DNA from: Ferdinandcohnia sp047246645
GTDB taxonomy: Bacteria; Bacillota; Bacilli; Bacillales; Bacillaceae_L
Direction: 5' to 3'
DNA: 64,000 nt
NCBI RefSeq assembly: GCF_047246645.1
Contig: NZ_JBFOKR010000002.1
Coordinates: 62,001-126,000 of the forward strand
Part shown: in pieces, positions 51,210-60,491 of the stretch
How positions within the stretch are numbered: position 1 is the stretch's first letter
Layout: every line of letters starts with the position of its first letter
The notes under the pieces: generated by a model
Databases searched by the model: none
What the model saw: only the letters and a program-made list of their open reading frames with translations
Told to the model about the DNA's origin: nothing
Position numbers and translations under genes: made by a program

Positions 51210-52016
51210 TTATCCAAAGCGACCTGTAATATAGTCTTCTGTACGTTTATCAGAAGGATTTGAAAACATTTTGTCTGTTTTTGCGTATTCAATAACTTCC
51301 CCATTTAAGAAAAAGGCAGTTCGGTCAGATATACGAGCAGCTTGCTGCATATTATGAGTTACAATAATAATGCTGAAATCCTTTTTAAGTTCTTGAATGA
51401 GTTCTTCAATTTTTAACGTTGAAATTGGATCAAGTGCAGATGTTGGCTCATCCATTAAAATAACATCTGGCTCAATCGCTAAACAGCGTGCAATACAAAT
51501 CCTTTGCTGCTGTCCACCTGAAAGTCCGTATGCATTTTCATGTAATCGATCCTTTACCTCATCCCAAATAGCAGCACCGCGAAGACTTTTTTCTACAATT
51601 TCATCAAGAATCTTCTTGTTTCGAATCCCATGAATTCTAGGACCATACGCAATATTGTCATAGATTGTTTTTGGGAACGGATTTGGCTTTTGAAACACCA
51701 TACCTACTTGAGTCCGTAATTTTTCTTCTTTATAGGACTTATCAAAAATATTTTTACCTCTATATAAGATTTCACCTGAGATACGAACAATTGGAACTAA
51801 TTCAACCATTCGATTTAATGTTTTGATATAGGTTGACTTTCCACATCCAGATGGACCAATAATAGCTGTAATTTCATTTTCATAAATTGAAAAGTTAATA
51901 TTTTTTAAGGCATGGTCTTCTCCATACCAAAGATTCAAATCCTTTGTTTCATAAACAACCTTTTTGTCTATAGTAGGTAATTTACTAAATTTTTTATTTT
52001 CAGCGAGAACCGTCAT
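51210..52016 (-). CDS. pstB: Phosphate ABC transporter ATP-binding protein PstB
   Basis: The 268-aa ATPase shows Walker A GPSGCGKST, the signature LSGGQQQR, Walker B VILMDEPTSALDP and the PstB-specific LNRMVELVP and MVFQKPNPFPKTI segments. It energises high-affinity phosphate uptake. The start ATG at 52016 has GGAGG about 9 nt upstream. Unusually, about 195 bp containing a dispersed repeat separate it from pstA. B. subtilis has two pstB genes; only one is seen here. Confidence 0.96.
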   Translation of the reverse strand: MTVLAENKKFSKLPTIDKKVVYETKDLNLWYGEDHALKNINFSIYENEITAIIGPSGCGKSTYIKTLNRMVELVPIVRISGEILYRGKNIFDKSYKEEKLRTQVGMVFQKPNPFPKTIYDNIAYGPRIHGIRNKKILDEIVEKSLRGAAIWDEVKDRLHENAYGLSGGQQQRICIARCLAIEPDVILMDEPTSALDPISTLKIEELIQELKKDFSIIIVTHNMQQAARISDRTAFFLNGEVIEYAKTDKMFSNPSDKRTEDYITGRFG

Positions 52017-52034
52017 TTTTATATTCCTCCATAT

Positions 52035-52217
52035 TATCAAATGCGCCTTGACGTATTTGCGCCCGATTTTTTTCAAGCTTGCCTGAAACATAATCGTTGC
52101 ATCCGCCAAGGGCTTTAACTTTTTTCAGTCCGAGTTTGAACCCGACTGAATTGTATTCTCTTTGCATTCATCCTCCCACTTATAGATGTAGGGAAATTCT
52201 GCTGAATAAAGTTAAAA
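52035..52217. repeat. 180-200 bp dispersed repeat, copy 2, inside the pst operon
   Basis: Second copy of the element at 35634-35829, same orientation: TATCAAATGCGCCTTG at one end and CTGAATAAAGTTAAAA at the other. The minus-strand TTTTAA edge coincides with the pstA stop codon (52212-52214). The pstB ribosome site lies a few bases beyond its far end. Confidence 0.85.
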
Positions 52218-53096
52218 TCTTCTTTGGAATTTATTTCGAATGACTATTGCAATTGAATTCATTAAGAATAATACAACCAATAAAATTACAATGGTGGCTG
52301 CTGCAAGGTTTGCATACTCTGCTACAAGTGCAGCATCGATTGTCCAGTAATAAATCTGCATCGGTAAAACAGTAAACTTATCAAATATTCCATCTGGTAA
52401 AGGAATTAATAATGCTGGAATTCCTATTACAACGAGTGGAGCTGTTTCACCTATTGCCCGGGAAAGTGCCAAAATCACACCCGTCAAGATTCCTGGTAAC
52501 GATGCCGGGAGAACAACATTTTTGATTGTCTGCCATTTAGTTGCACCCATACCGTATGAAGCTACTCGTAAGTACCCAGGTACAGCCCTAATGGCTTCTT
52601 GACTTGCGACTACTACAATCGGAAGTACTAATAGTGACATTGTAAGTCCACCAGCTAGTACAATATTTCCAAGGTCAAATCCTCTAACAAACACCGTAAG
52701 TCCTAAAATTCCAAATACAATCGAAGGTACTCCAGCAAGATTTGAAATATTTGTTTGAATAAAACGTTGCAATCTACCCTTTTTTGCGTATTCCTCTAAA
52801 TAGATAGCTGTCCCAACACCTAAAAATAATGTTATAGGAGCCACTACAACCATTAACCATAACGTTCCTAAGACTGCACCCATTATTCCGGCGTTTTCAG
52901 CAACAGTTGATAGTTTACTAGTTATAAATTGAAAATCTATCCATCCAATACTTTGGGAGATTACTCGGTAAAAAAGAACAGATAACACAACAAGCCCAAA
53001 TAAAGTTGAGACCAAAAAGATACTCTTTGCAATATTATTGGTAAACAAACGAGTGTTTAATTTTTTTTGCACTTGTACAACATCAACGTATTTCAT
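52212..53096 (-). CDS. pstA: Phosphate ABC transporter permease PstA
   Basis: The 294-aa permease has six membrane spans and the ABC-permease EAA loop (SYGMGATKWQTIKNVVLPASLPGILTG region). It pairs with PstC to form the channel. The start ATG at 53096 has AGGAGG about 8 nt upstream, immediately after the pstC stop. Its stop codon is the edge of a dispersed repeat. Confidence 0.95.
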   Translation of the reverse strand: MKYVDVVQVQKKLNTRLFTNNIAKSIFLVSTLFGLVVLSVLFYRVISQSIGWIDFQFITSKLSTVAENAGIMGAVLGTLWLMVVVAPITLFLGVGTAIYLEEYAKKGRLQRFIQTNISNLAGVPSIVFGILGLTVFVRGFDLGNIVLAGGLTMSLLVLPIVVVASQEAIRAVPGYLRVASYGMGATKWQTIKNVVLPASLPGILTGVILALSRAIGETAPLVVIGIPALLIPLPDGIFDKFTVLPMQIYYWTIDAALVAEYANLAAATIVILLVVLFLMNSIAIVIRNKFQRRF

Positions 53097-53097
53097 T

Positions 53098-54039
53098 TTA
53101 ATATTCCTCCTTAAACTTGCGAGAAATATATTGAGCAAATAGATTCATTAGTAAAGTGAAAATAAACAGAGTCATAGCTACAGCATATAAACTATAATAC
53201 AAAGTTGATCCAGCAGGTGCATCTCCACCCGTAACTTCGACAATATAAGCTGTCATTGTTTGCATAGATTGGGTAATATCAAAAGTAAAGTTCTTAGAGC
53301 TTCCACTTGCAATGGCAACAATCATTGTCTCGCCAATTGCACGGGATATTCCAAGTACAAATGAAGCGATAATACCAGACATAGCAGCAGGAATAACAAC
53401 TTTCCATGTAACCTCTAATCTAGTAGATCCAAGCCCTAATGCACCTTCTCTTATAGAATTTGGTACCGAGCTCATCGCGTCCTCTGATAAGGAGGCAACC
53501 ATAGGGATAATCATTATTCCCATTACTATTCCTGGACTGAGGATATTGGTTGGTTCAAGACCAGGAATAATAGATCTCAATAGTGGTGTAACGAATGTTA
53601 ATGCAAAGAAACCATATACTATCGTTGGAATCCCAGCTAATATTTCCAGAATGGGTTTTAATACCTTCCTAACCCTCTCAGAAGCATACTCACTTAAATA
53701 AATAGCTGACATTAAACCAACAGGTATTGCAACAAGCATTGCAATCGTTGAAGAGATTATTGTTCCGGTTAAAAGGGGTAGTACCCCAAATTCAGCATTA
53801 TCACCGAGGGGTTTTAATACAGTACCTGTAAAAAAGTCTAGAAAAGGTACTCGCTTAAAAAACTCAAATGTTTCAAATAGCAATGTGAAAACTATTCCTA
53901 TTGTAGTTAAAATGGAGATAATTGCAATCACAAGCAAGCTTTTCGGAATCACTTTTTCAATGAATGTATTTATGTTTTTTGCACTTTTGTTTTGTGCAAT
54001 CATCTCTCTGACATTCACAGTTTTAGGTCCTTCCTTCAT
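53098..54039 (-). CDS. pstC: Phosphate ABC transporter permease PstC
   Basis: The 313-aa permease has six membrane spans and the EAA loop GALGLGSTRLEVTWKVVIPAAM, plus FTGTVLKPLGDNAEFGVLPLL near the N-terminus as is typical of PstC. Second gene of the pst operon, about 100 bp after pstS across a stem-loop. AGGGAG precedes the ATG. Confidence 0.95.
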   Translation of the reverse strand: MKEGPKTVNVREMIAQNKSAKNINTFIEKVIPKSLLVIAIISILTTIGIVFTLLFETFEFFKRVPFLDFFTGTVLKPLGDNAEFGVLPLLTGTIISSTIAMLVAIPVGLMSAIYLSEYASERVRKVLKPILEILAGIPTIVYGFFALTFVTPLLRSIIPGLEPTNILSPGIVMGIMIIPMVASLSEDAMSSVPNSIREGALGLGSTRLEVTWKVVIPAAMSGIIASFVLGISRAIGETMIVAIASGSSKNFTFDITQSMQTMTAYIVEVTGGDAPAGSTLYYSLYAVAMTLFIFTLLMNLFAQYISRKFKEEY

Positions 54040-54089
54040 GATAGACTCCCTTCAATCCTTCTAATTTTTCGGCCAAATATTTTAATGTG

Positions 54090-54126
54090 GAAGAAGATGA
54101 GGGGATACCCTTCTCTCATCTTCTTC
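54090..54126 (-). other. Stem-loop between pstS and pstC
   Basis: GAAGAAGATGAG and CTCATCTTCTTC form a 12-bp perfect stem, with a 13-nt apical part that can pair partly. No T run follows on the transcript strand. It is more like an mRNA-stability or processing element than a terminator, and would favour excess PstS over the membrane subunits. Confidence 0.7.
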
Positions 54127-54139
54127 TTTTATCTACTAC

Positions 54140-55123
54140 TTATTTTAATCCTTCTAGCTCTTCTACTACTTTTTGTAACTCATCATCTGGTAATGGAGCA
54201 AATCCAGTTTCTGCAGCAACTTCAGCAGCGTTTTTCATTGTATAGATTGCATAATCTAATACTTGTTGCTTTTCTTTTGCCATGTTTACATTTAGGTAAG
54301 TAAATACTGGTCTTGTAAATGGTGCGTAGTCTCCATCTTCACTAATTGTATCTAGATTCGGTTCAACAGGACCCTTACCAAAATCGATTTTTATTATTTT
54401 TACTTTATCCGTGTTATTTACTGCATACCCGTAACCAAAGAATGCAATTCCGTTTTTATCCTTTGAAACTAGATCAACTAATGTTGAATACTCTTGTTGA
54501 AGATTTGCATTAGCTACAAGGTCTTGTTCTTCTAAAATATTTTCCCAGAAGAATTCATAAGTACCATGATTTTCGTTTGGCCCATATGTTTTGATTGGTT
54601 CATTTGGGAAATCAGCACGAACATCAGACCACTTTTTCTTACCAGCACTTGCTAAGAAAATATCAATTACTTCCTGTTGGGTTAATTCCTCTGCCCAATT
54701 ATTATCTGGGTGTACAACGAATGTTAAACCATCAAGTGCTACCTTAAGTTCTTTTACTTCAATTCCTAACTCTTCAGCTGTAGCAGCTTCTTCATCCTTA
54801 ATTTGGCGAGATGCGTCATTAAAGTCTGTTCCGCCTTCTTCAACTAAGAACTTTTTGAAGCCTGCACTTGTTCCAGCACGGCTAACTTCAACTGATACGT
54901 TTTCTTGTTCATTTAACATATAATTTTCTGCCATTTTAGACATGAAAGGATAAACAGTTCCGGATCCATCGATTACAACACTACCTTCTAATTCTGCACT
55001 TGCATTACCATTTCCAGTTTGAGTATCGTTTTCCTCAGTGTTACTTCCACTGCTACCACATGCAGCGAGTGCAAGCATCGAGATTACCATTGTTACTAAT
55101 CCAAAGAACTTCAAGCGTTTCAT
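54140..55123 (-). CDS. pstS: Phosphate-binding lipoprotein PstS
   Basis: The 327-aa solute-binding protein has lipobox LALAACGS (Cys near 22), an Asn/Thr/Glu-rich linker, then SVVIDGSGTVYPFM and RAGTSAGFKKF phosphate-contact loops and FNDASRQIKDEE. It captures Pi outside the cell for PstCAB. It is first in the operon, with GGGGG about 8 nt before the ATG and a Pho box upstream (55202-55229). Confidence 0.95.
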   Translation of the reverse strand: MKRLKFFGLVTMVISMLALAACGSSGSNTEENDTQTGNGNASAELEGSVVIDGSGTVYPFMSKMAENYMLNEQENVSVEVSRAGTSAGFKKFLVEEGGTDFNDASRQIKDEEAATAEELGIEVKELKVALDGLTFVVHPDNNWAEELTQQEVIDIFLASAGKKKWSDVRADFPNEPIKTYGPNENHGTYEFFWENILEEQDLVANANLQQEYSTLVDLVSKDKNGIAFFGYGYAVNNTDKVKIIKIDFGKGPVEPNLDTISEDGDYAPFTRPVFTYLNVNMAKEKQQVLDYAIYTMKNAAEVAAETGFAPLPDDELQKVVEELEGLK

Positions 55124-55201
55124 TTCTTAATTCCCCCTAAGGTTTTAAAGTGTTTTGCTTTTGTCCTACGAGTTTAGAATAATCTCACTCTATTAATCTC
55201 G

Positions 55202-55229
55202 TATGAATTGATTGTAAAGGTTTTGTAAA
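55202..55229 (-). promoter_or_regulatory. PhoP-binding (Pho) box of the pst operon
   Basis: On the minus strand TTTACA, TTTACA and TTCATA follow each other with an exact 11-bp period, the TT(A/C/T)ACA direct-repeat pattern of PhoP sites. A TATTCT -10 element lies about 20 bp downstream (55176-55181), so the box replaces the -35 region, as in activated Pho promoters. Confidence 0.8.
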
Positions 55230-55293
55230 TATGCAAAAAATGATGAATATGCACAGAAATTGTTGATTGATTCCAATGCATTTTTTTAAACAA

Positions 55294-55328
55294 AAAAACA
55301 GCCTAACGATTACTCGTTAAGCTGTTTT
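55294..55328 (-). terminator. Terminator after pbpA
   Basis: AAAAACAGC...AACGA pairs with TCGTTAAGCTGTTTTT (one bulge or mismatch), with a T run on the minus strand. Confidence 0.8.
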
Positions 55329-55335
55329 TTATTTT

Positions 55336-57462
55336 TTATTCAGTTTCTGGTTCTTCTTCCGTTTCGTCTGGAGCAGTTTCTCCCTGTGCTTCTTCTGTTG
55401 TTTCTGATTGCTCTGTTGAGGTATTCCGATCAGTTGCCTTAAGTTCAAAATACTTATCTAAGATACGAGATCCTACCTTAAGGTTCATACCATGATTGTT
55501 TTTTGAATAAGAGAAAGGAACTACTACAGAAAATGCGACCTCAGGATTATCATATGGTGCATAACCTACAAGTGTACTTGTTACTGAATCACCTTTTTGT
55601 TTAGTTTCAGCGTTATAATAACGAGTTTCAGCAGATCCTGTTTTTCCTGCTGGTTTATATGGCTTATTACCGAAATAACTCTTTGCAGTTCCTCTTGCGC
55701 CATGCATAACTCGCACAAATCCTTCTTGAACCCGTTCAATATATTTCATATCCATATCTATACGATTTAAGACAGTAGGTTCAAAAGGTTTTTGAATTGG
55801 ACCAAGTTCATTATCTTCTAACGTAGGTTGATGAATTTGTTTAACAATCTTTGGTTGCATACGGTATCCATCGTTTGCAATGGTTGATACATATTGTGTT
55901 AACTGTAATGGAGTATAAGTATCATACTGTCCAATTGCTAAGTCCATTAAGAAACCAGTTGTAGTATCCTTTCCGACAAATCCGACCGCTTCACCAGGTA
56001 AATCAATCCCTGTTTTTACCCCTAATCCAAATTGGCTAAAATAGTTGCGAATAATCGGAAATGCCCCTTCATCAATTGGAAGTGAACGATTCGGGATATA
56101 CGTCCCGCCTGCAATCCTAATAAAGGTTTTGAACATATAAACGTTCGAGGAACGTTCAAGTGCAGTTAAATCATTAATTAGGCCCATGTTCTGCCAAGAT
56201 GCTTTTATAGGAGTACCTTTAATATCCATAGGAGCATCGTAGTGAGTACTACCTATATCGATCGCACCGGTCTCGTAACCCGTGAGCATTGTTGCTCCTT
56301 TTATTACTGAACCCATTTCATATGACGAATTCATAGCACCTAGAGCATAGTCTTGGAAAACAACATTTCCATTCTCATCTTTTGTATAGACCTTGCCGGC
56401 CATACTTAAAAGTTCACCTGTCTTAGGATTCATCATTACAACGAATGCACGATCAAGAAACGGAGTACCTGGTGATTGTTTGGCAGCTATTAATTCTTCT
56501 TCCAAGATTTGTTCTACTGCTTTTTGTAGATCCATATCAATTGTTAGGACAAGATCGCTGCCTCGCTGCCCTTCAGAAATAACAATCGTTTCTTGTACTG
56601 AGTTACCTTTAATCACATTCTCAACTTTTGCTTTTTGGCCGTGTAATACTGACTCGTATTGATATTCAAGATAACTTAAACCGACACGGTCATTACGGTT
56701 ATAACCTCGAGCTAGATAATAATCAAGCATTTCACTCGGTAAACCATCATCTGTATCAGAAATTCGACCAAGAATTGATTTTAATGTTGCATCAAATTTA
56801 TAATCACGAATCCAATCGGTCGTTGTATTAACACCTGGAAGGTTCTCAAGATTTTCAGATACAACTGCATATTCCTCGGCTGAGACACCTTCATTTTTTA
56901 CAATTTGAGGTACAAGTGCGTAGCCCTTCGTCATTTCACGATATATCGCAGCGACCTCAAGTTCCGGTTCCGTAATCTTTTTTAGATCATCCTCTGTGAT
57001 ACGCTCAATCTGAAGCTTATAAATATCACCACTTGATAATTCCTTCTCTTCAATTTCAGACTTTGGAACCAACTCTTCGGCTTCATCAGGATGTTTCAAC
57101 ATCCAGAAATCTTTTAGGTCACGCTCTGTTACTTTATCTGATTCCATTTCGATTAGTGTTGCCAGCTTTTCAGCAACCTCTAATACATCTTCATTCTTCG
57201 TACCCTTGGCACGTGTGTAAGTAATAGCATTCATGGCAAGGTTATCAACTATTACCCTTCCATAGGAATCATAAATTTTCCCGCGAGGTACAGGAAGATT
57301 TACAATTTCATTTTCGGTTTTGTCTACTTCTTTTTGAAATTTCTCTCCATGTACAATTTGTACAACACCTAATCTCAAAACTAGTGCTGAAAAAAGAAGA
57401 AAAACAACAAAAAACAACATATTCAACCGAAACGGCACATGTGATTTTTTCTTTTTGATCAT
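55336..57462 (-). CDS. pbpA: Penicillin-binding protein 2A-like class B transpeptidase
   Basis: The 708-aa protein has a cytoplasmic basic N-terminus, one membrane anchor (about 13-33) and a long dimerization domain. The transpeptidase domain has SVIK (SxxK, in SYEMGSVIKG), SSN (SxN) and AGKTGSAETR (KTG). A Glu/Thr-rich acidic tail closes it. B. subtilis PBP2A (pbpA) at this locus supports sidewall synthesis and spore outgrowth. Neighbours pstS and yqgE agree with B. subtilis order. Weak ribosome site (AAAGG) before the ATG. Confidence 0.93.
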   Translation of the reverse strand: MIKKKKSHVPFRLNMLFFVVFLLFSALVLRLGVVQIVHGEKFQKEVDKTENEIVNLPVPRGKIYDSYGRVIVDNLAMNAITYTRAKGTKNEDVLEVAEKLATLIEMESDKVTERDLKDFWMLKHPDEAEELVPKSEIEEKELSSGDIYKLQIERITEDDLKKITEPELEVAAIYREMTKGYALVPQIVKNEGVSAEEYAVVSENLENLPGVNTTTDWIRDYKFDATLKSILGRISDTDDGLPSEMLDYYLARGYNRNDRVGLSYLEYQYESVLHGQKAKVENVIKGNSVQETIVISEGQRGSDLVLTIDMDLQKAVEQILEEELIAAKQSPGTPFLDRAFVVMMNPKTGELLSMAGKVYTKDENGNVVFQDYALGAMNSSYEMGSVIKGATMLTGYETGAIDIGSTHYDAPMDIKGTPIKASWQNMGLINDLTALERSSNVYMFKTFIRIAGGTYIPNRSLPIDEGAFPIIRNYFSQFGLGVKTGIDLPGEAVGFVGKDTTTGFLMDLAIGQYDTYTPLQLTQYVSTIANDGYRMQPKIVKQIHQPTLEDNELGPIQKPFEPTVLNRIDMDMKYIERVQEGFVRVMHGARGTAKSYFGNKPYKPAGKTGSAETRYYNAETKQKGDSVTSTLVGYAPYDNPEVAFSVVVPFSYSKNNHGMNLKVGSRILDKYFELKATDRNTSTEQSETTEEAQGETAPDETEEEPETE

Positions 57463-57521
57463 TTATATCATCAACCTTTTATAGAGTAATTATTACACTG
57501 GACATCTTTCTCAAGTGCGTT

Positions 57522-57551
57522 AAAAAGAGCACCTAGTCAGGCCAGGTGCCC
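57522..57551 (-). terminator. Terminator downstream of yqgE
   Basis: On the minus strand GGGCACCT pairs with AGGTGCTC, followed by TTTTTAA. A second hairpin (GATTTCC with GGAAATC, 57600-57627) lies between it and yqgE. Confidence 0.65.
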
Positions 57552-57687
57552 TTATTCTTATTGTAAAAGAAAATACACTTGATTGCTATTAAAAAACACG
57601 ATTTCCGCAAATTGGTGGAAATCGATATCTTTCTTCTACTTTAATCCTAAAAATTAAACAACTTAGAGTAAATTACTACGCTATTAA

Positions 57688-58974
57688 TTATGCAGTAGAT
57701 CCACCTTCACCCTCAATCAGTTTACGATTTGCAGCTGATTTAGATTGTACGGGACCTTTTGCATCTGGCATATTGATATTCCGAATAAAGAAATAAATGA
57801 TTAAATGTCCGCCCCCTACTATTGCAAGCAAAATAGGAATACTTTGTTTATCGTCAAAAAATGTAACTGCAGCTAAAAATAATAGGATTGAAACAAACCT
57901 TCCTGCATTTAAGAATATTTCTCGAATAACTATGTATTCAATTCTCATTTCCTTTACTTTCCAGGCCTTACCGATTACATCATAGGTTAAGGAATTATAA
58001 GGTACCAAAATAATTGGATAGGCTATCGCTATCAAAATTCCGTAAATAATTAACCTTGCATACGTAACTTCAAATAGAATCGCGAAAATAGAGAGGTATA
58101 ATAAAAGACCACCTAAAAGAATCGCTTTCTTTCGCATTTTCTTTTTAATTAGTCTAGTGGCCAAGAAGTAAAATAAAAATGATACCCCTGAATTAATAAG
58201 ACCAAACTTTCCTAATGCTAGTTCACTTCCTGTTGCAACAAACACTAAGACTGAAATTACAAATACAAACGTTCCCTCACGGATTCCTTGGAAAAAGTGC
58301 GCATGAAGTATATACTTCCAATTCGAATTATTCTTTCTTTCCGCTAAAATTCTTTTAAATAAGAACTTTCCTTCAGCCTTTCTTCCTTTAATAAAGAAGC
58401 TTAAAATGACTGCCCCCGTAAAGAGTCCTAACGAAATACCGAATATGACCGTATATCCAGTAAAGCTTTCCATAGTAGAAATAATGACACCTGCAGCGAT
58501 AGGTCCAATCATTCCAGCAAATGAACCAAGGAGACCTAAAAAGCCATTAAAAAAATCACGGGTCTCAGGCTCTGTGATTTCAAACGTTAATACATTAAAA
58601 GCTAACCAATAAAAGCCATAACCAATACCTAGTAAACCACCTAAGACAAATAAAAATTGTGATGCCCTTTCACCAAAGACTAAAACTGTTATATAGAATA
58701 TGGCTAAAAATGATACTCCTAACCGCAAAACAATCACGCGATCTATCTTCTTAGCCCATCTTCCAGCTAAAATAAATGTAAGTGGTTGTAGCACTACAAC
58801 TGATAAATTATAAAACCCTAAATCCCTAAAGTCACCAGATTGCTTCCATAAAAAAACATTTACAAACGTATTTGATAGTGCAGTACTAAGTGCATAAAGG
58901 CCACCAATTACTAATAACAATACTAAGTCTTTATGAATAGGTACATCTCCTAGTACCTTTTTAAAACGAAACAT
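57688..58974 (-). CDS. yqgE: MFS transporter YqgE
   Basis: The 428-aa membrane protein has twelve predicted spans with MFS features (LAGRWAKKIDRVIVLRLG cytoplasmic loop, GFLGLLGSFAGMIGPIAAG). It lies between sodA and pbpA as yqgE does in B. subtilis. Substrate unknown. ATG has AGGGGAG about 8 nt upstream. The C-terminal tail is charged and cytoplasmic. Confidence 0.9.
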   Translation of the reverse strand: MFRFKKVLGDVPIHKDLVLLLVIGGLYALSTALSNTFVNVFLWKQSGDFRDLGFYNLSVVVLQPLTFILAGRWAKKIDRVIVLRLGVSFLAIFYITVLVFGERASQFLFVLGGLLGIGYGFYWLAFNVLTFEITEPETRDFFNGFLGLLGSFAGMIGPIAAGVIISTMESFTGYTVIFGISLGLFTGAVILSFFIKGRKAEGKFLFKRILAERKNNSNWKYILHAHFFQGIREGTFVFVISVLVFVATGSELALGKFGLINSGVSFLFYFLATRLIKKKMRKKAILLGGLLLYLSIFAILFEVTYARLIIYGILIAIAYPIILVPYNSLTYDVIGKAWKVKEMRIEYIVIREIFLNAGRFVSILLFLAAVTFFDDKQSIPILLAIVGGGHLIIYFFIRNINMPDAKGPVQSKSAANRKLIEGEGGSTA

Positions 58975-59085
58975 TAGCTGACTCCCCTTTTTTATCTACT
59001 AATTAGTTTGTCATAAAAGGAGTCAGATATACGAAGATTGTACAAATGTGAATGAGGAGTAGGATTGTTTTGAGGAGAATATAAA

Positions 59086-59109
59086 AGCCAGTAGATTTCT
59101 CTACTGGCT
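59086..59109 (-). terminator. Terminator after sodA
   Basis: A 10-bp perfect stem (AGCCAGTAGA with its complement) and a 4-nt loop, with TTTTATATTC following on the minus strand. Confidence 0.8.
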
Positions 59110-59115
59110 ACATCA

Positions 59116-59724
59116 TTATTTTGCTGCGCTATAGCGCTTTGATACTTCTTCCCAGTTTACTACATTAAAGAATGCAGAAATATAATCTGGGCGACGGTTT
59201 TGATAATTTAGGTAGTAAGCATGCTCCCAAACATCAAGTCCAAGAACTGGAGTCTTACCTTCCATTAATGGAGAATCTTGGTTTGGAGTGCTTGTTACTT
59301 CAAGCTCACCGTTGTTTACTACTAACCAAGCCCAACCTGAACCGAAACGAGTTGTAGCTGCTTTTGTAAACTCATCTTTGAATGCGTCAAAACTACCGAA
59401 CTTGCTAGTAATAGCTTCAGCAATTTCACCAGTAGGTTCGCCTCCACCATTTGGAGAAAGGATAGTCCAGAATAAGCTGTGGTTTGCATGTCCACCACCG
59501 TTATTTCTAACAGCTGTACGGATATCTTCAGGAACAGCATCAAGGTTAGATACTAGTTCTTCAACTGATTTGCTAGCTAATTCTTCGTTACCTGCTAAAG
59601 CATTGTTCACGTTAGTGATATACGTATTATGGTGCTTAGTGTGGTGAATGTTCATTGTTTCTTTGTCAATGTGTGGCTCTAATGCATCATATGCATAAGG
59701 TAATTGTGGTAATTCGTATGCCAT
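59116..59724 (-). CDS. sodA: Superoxide dismutase, Mn/Fe family
   Basis: The 202-aa enzyme dismutates superoxide to hydrogen peroxide and oxygen in the cytosol. Metal ligands lie in HHTKHH (His27 region), HSLFWTIL (His), DVWEHAYYLNYQNRRPDY (Asp and His). GGGHANH and SGWAWLV are typical of the Mn form. Full normal length. ATG has AAGGAGG upstream. Same position relative to yqgC and yqgE as in B. subtilis. Confidence 0.97.
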   Translation of the reverse strand: MAYELPQLPYAYDALEPHIDKETMNIHHTKHHNTYITNVNNALAGNEELASKSVEELVSNLDAVPEDIRTAVRNNGGGHANHSLFWTILSPNGGGEPTGEIAEAITSKFGSFDAFKDEFTKAATTRFGSGWAWLVVNNGELEVTSTPNQDSPLMEGKTPVLGLDVWEHAYYLNYQNRRPDYISAFFNVVNWEEVSKRYSAAK

Positions 59725-59946
59725 TGTTTATTTCCTCCTTAAATATGTACATAATTTGGTCCTTTGAAAACATACGCCTTCAGTAGTACCTAAATGTAGA
59801 TTACCAAAATTAGCATAATCTTTCAAACAAAACGCCTATACAATTCAATGTTTTTTCAGAAAAATCAATAGATATTTTGTGAACATTTTTCTAAATCAAC
59901 ATCAACAAATCTAAACTTCCCTATGTAACAGAAACTTATTCGAGAA

Positions 59947-60429
59947 TTACAGAACTACCACCAAGAAATAAATAATCATAATTGCTTGGATAATTCCCTT
60001 TGCAACTACTCCAGACAAAAATCCAATTACTGACCCAAACCCACTTTTAAATGCATCTTTAGCTGTTTTCTTATGAATAAGAAGTTCTGCAAGGAATGCA
60101 CCTATGAATGGTCCGATGATGATCCCCGCTATCGGTATTACAAATGGACCTATAAGTAATCCAATTGTACTTCCCCAGATAGCCGCTTTACTTCCTCCAT
60201 ACTTCTTTACACCTATAAGATTTGTTGCATAATCTGCTCCCATTAACAATACAAAAAACAAGCCTTCAATCACCCAAAACAAAACTGAAAATGATTCAAA
60301 TCCTTGAAATAGCCCAAAAACAATAAATCCGCCTACAATAAATAAAACACTAGGGATAATAGGGTATACCAAACCAATAAATGAAATTAAGAATAATAAT
60401 ACTACTAGCAGCCACATGATGATATCCAT
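59947..60429 (-). CDS. yqgC: DUF456 membrane protein YqgC
   Basis: The 160-aa protein has four or five glycine-rich membrane helices and the DUF456 motif GGSKAAIWGSTIGLLIG followed by GPFIGAFLAELL. It occupies the yqgC position upstream of sodA. The start ATG at 60429 has GGAGGAG about 8 nt upstream. Function unknown. Confidence 0.9.
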   Translation of the reverse strand: MDIIMWLLVVLLFLISFIGLVYPIIPSVLFIVGGFIVFGLFQGFESFSVLFWVIEGLFFVLLMGADYATNLIGVKKYGGSKAAIWGSTIGLLIGPFVIPIAGIIIGPFIGAFLAELLIHKKTAKDAFKSGFGSVIGFLSGVVAKGIIQAIMIIYFLVVVL

Positions 60430-60450
60430 GTTTTTTCTCCTCCTTTTAAA

Positions 60451-60479
60451 AAAATACAAGGCAAGCTGCCTTGTATTTT
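60451..60479. terminator. Terminator between the Na/Pi cotransporter gene and yqgC
   Basis: AAAATACAAGGCA and TGCCTTGTATTTT form a 13-bp perfect stem with a very short AGC loop, just past the cotransporter stop. Confidence 0.8.
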
Positions 60480-60491
60480 ACTTTAGTTCTA

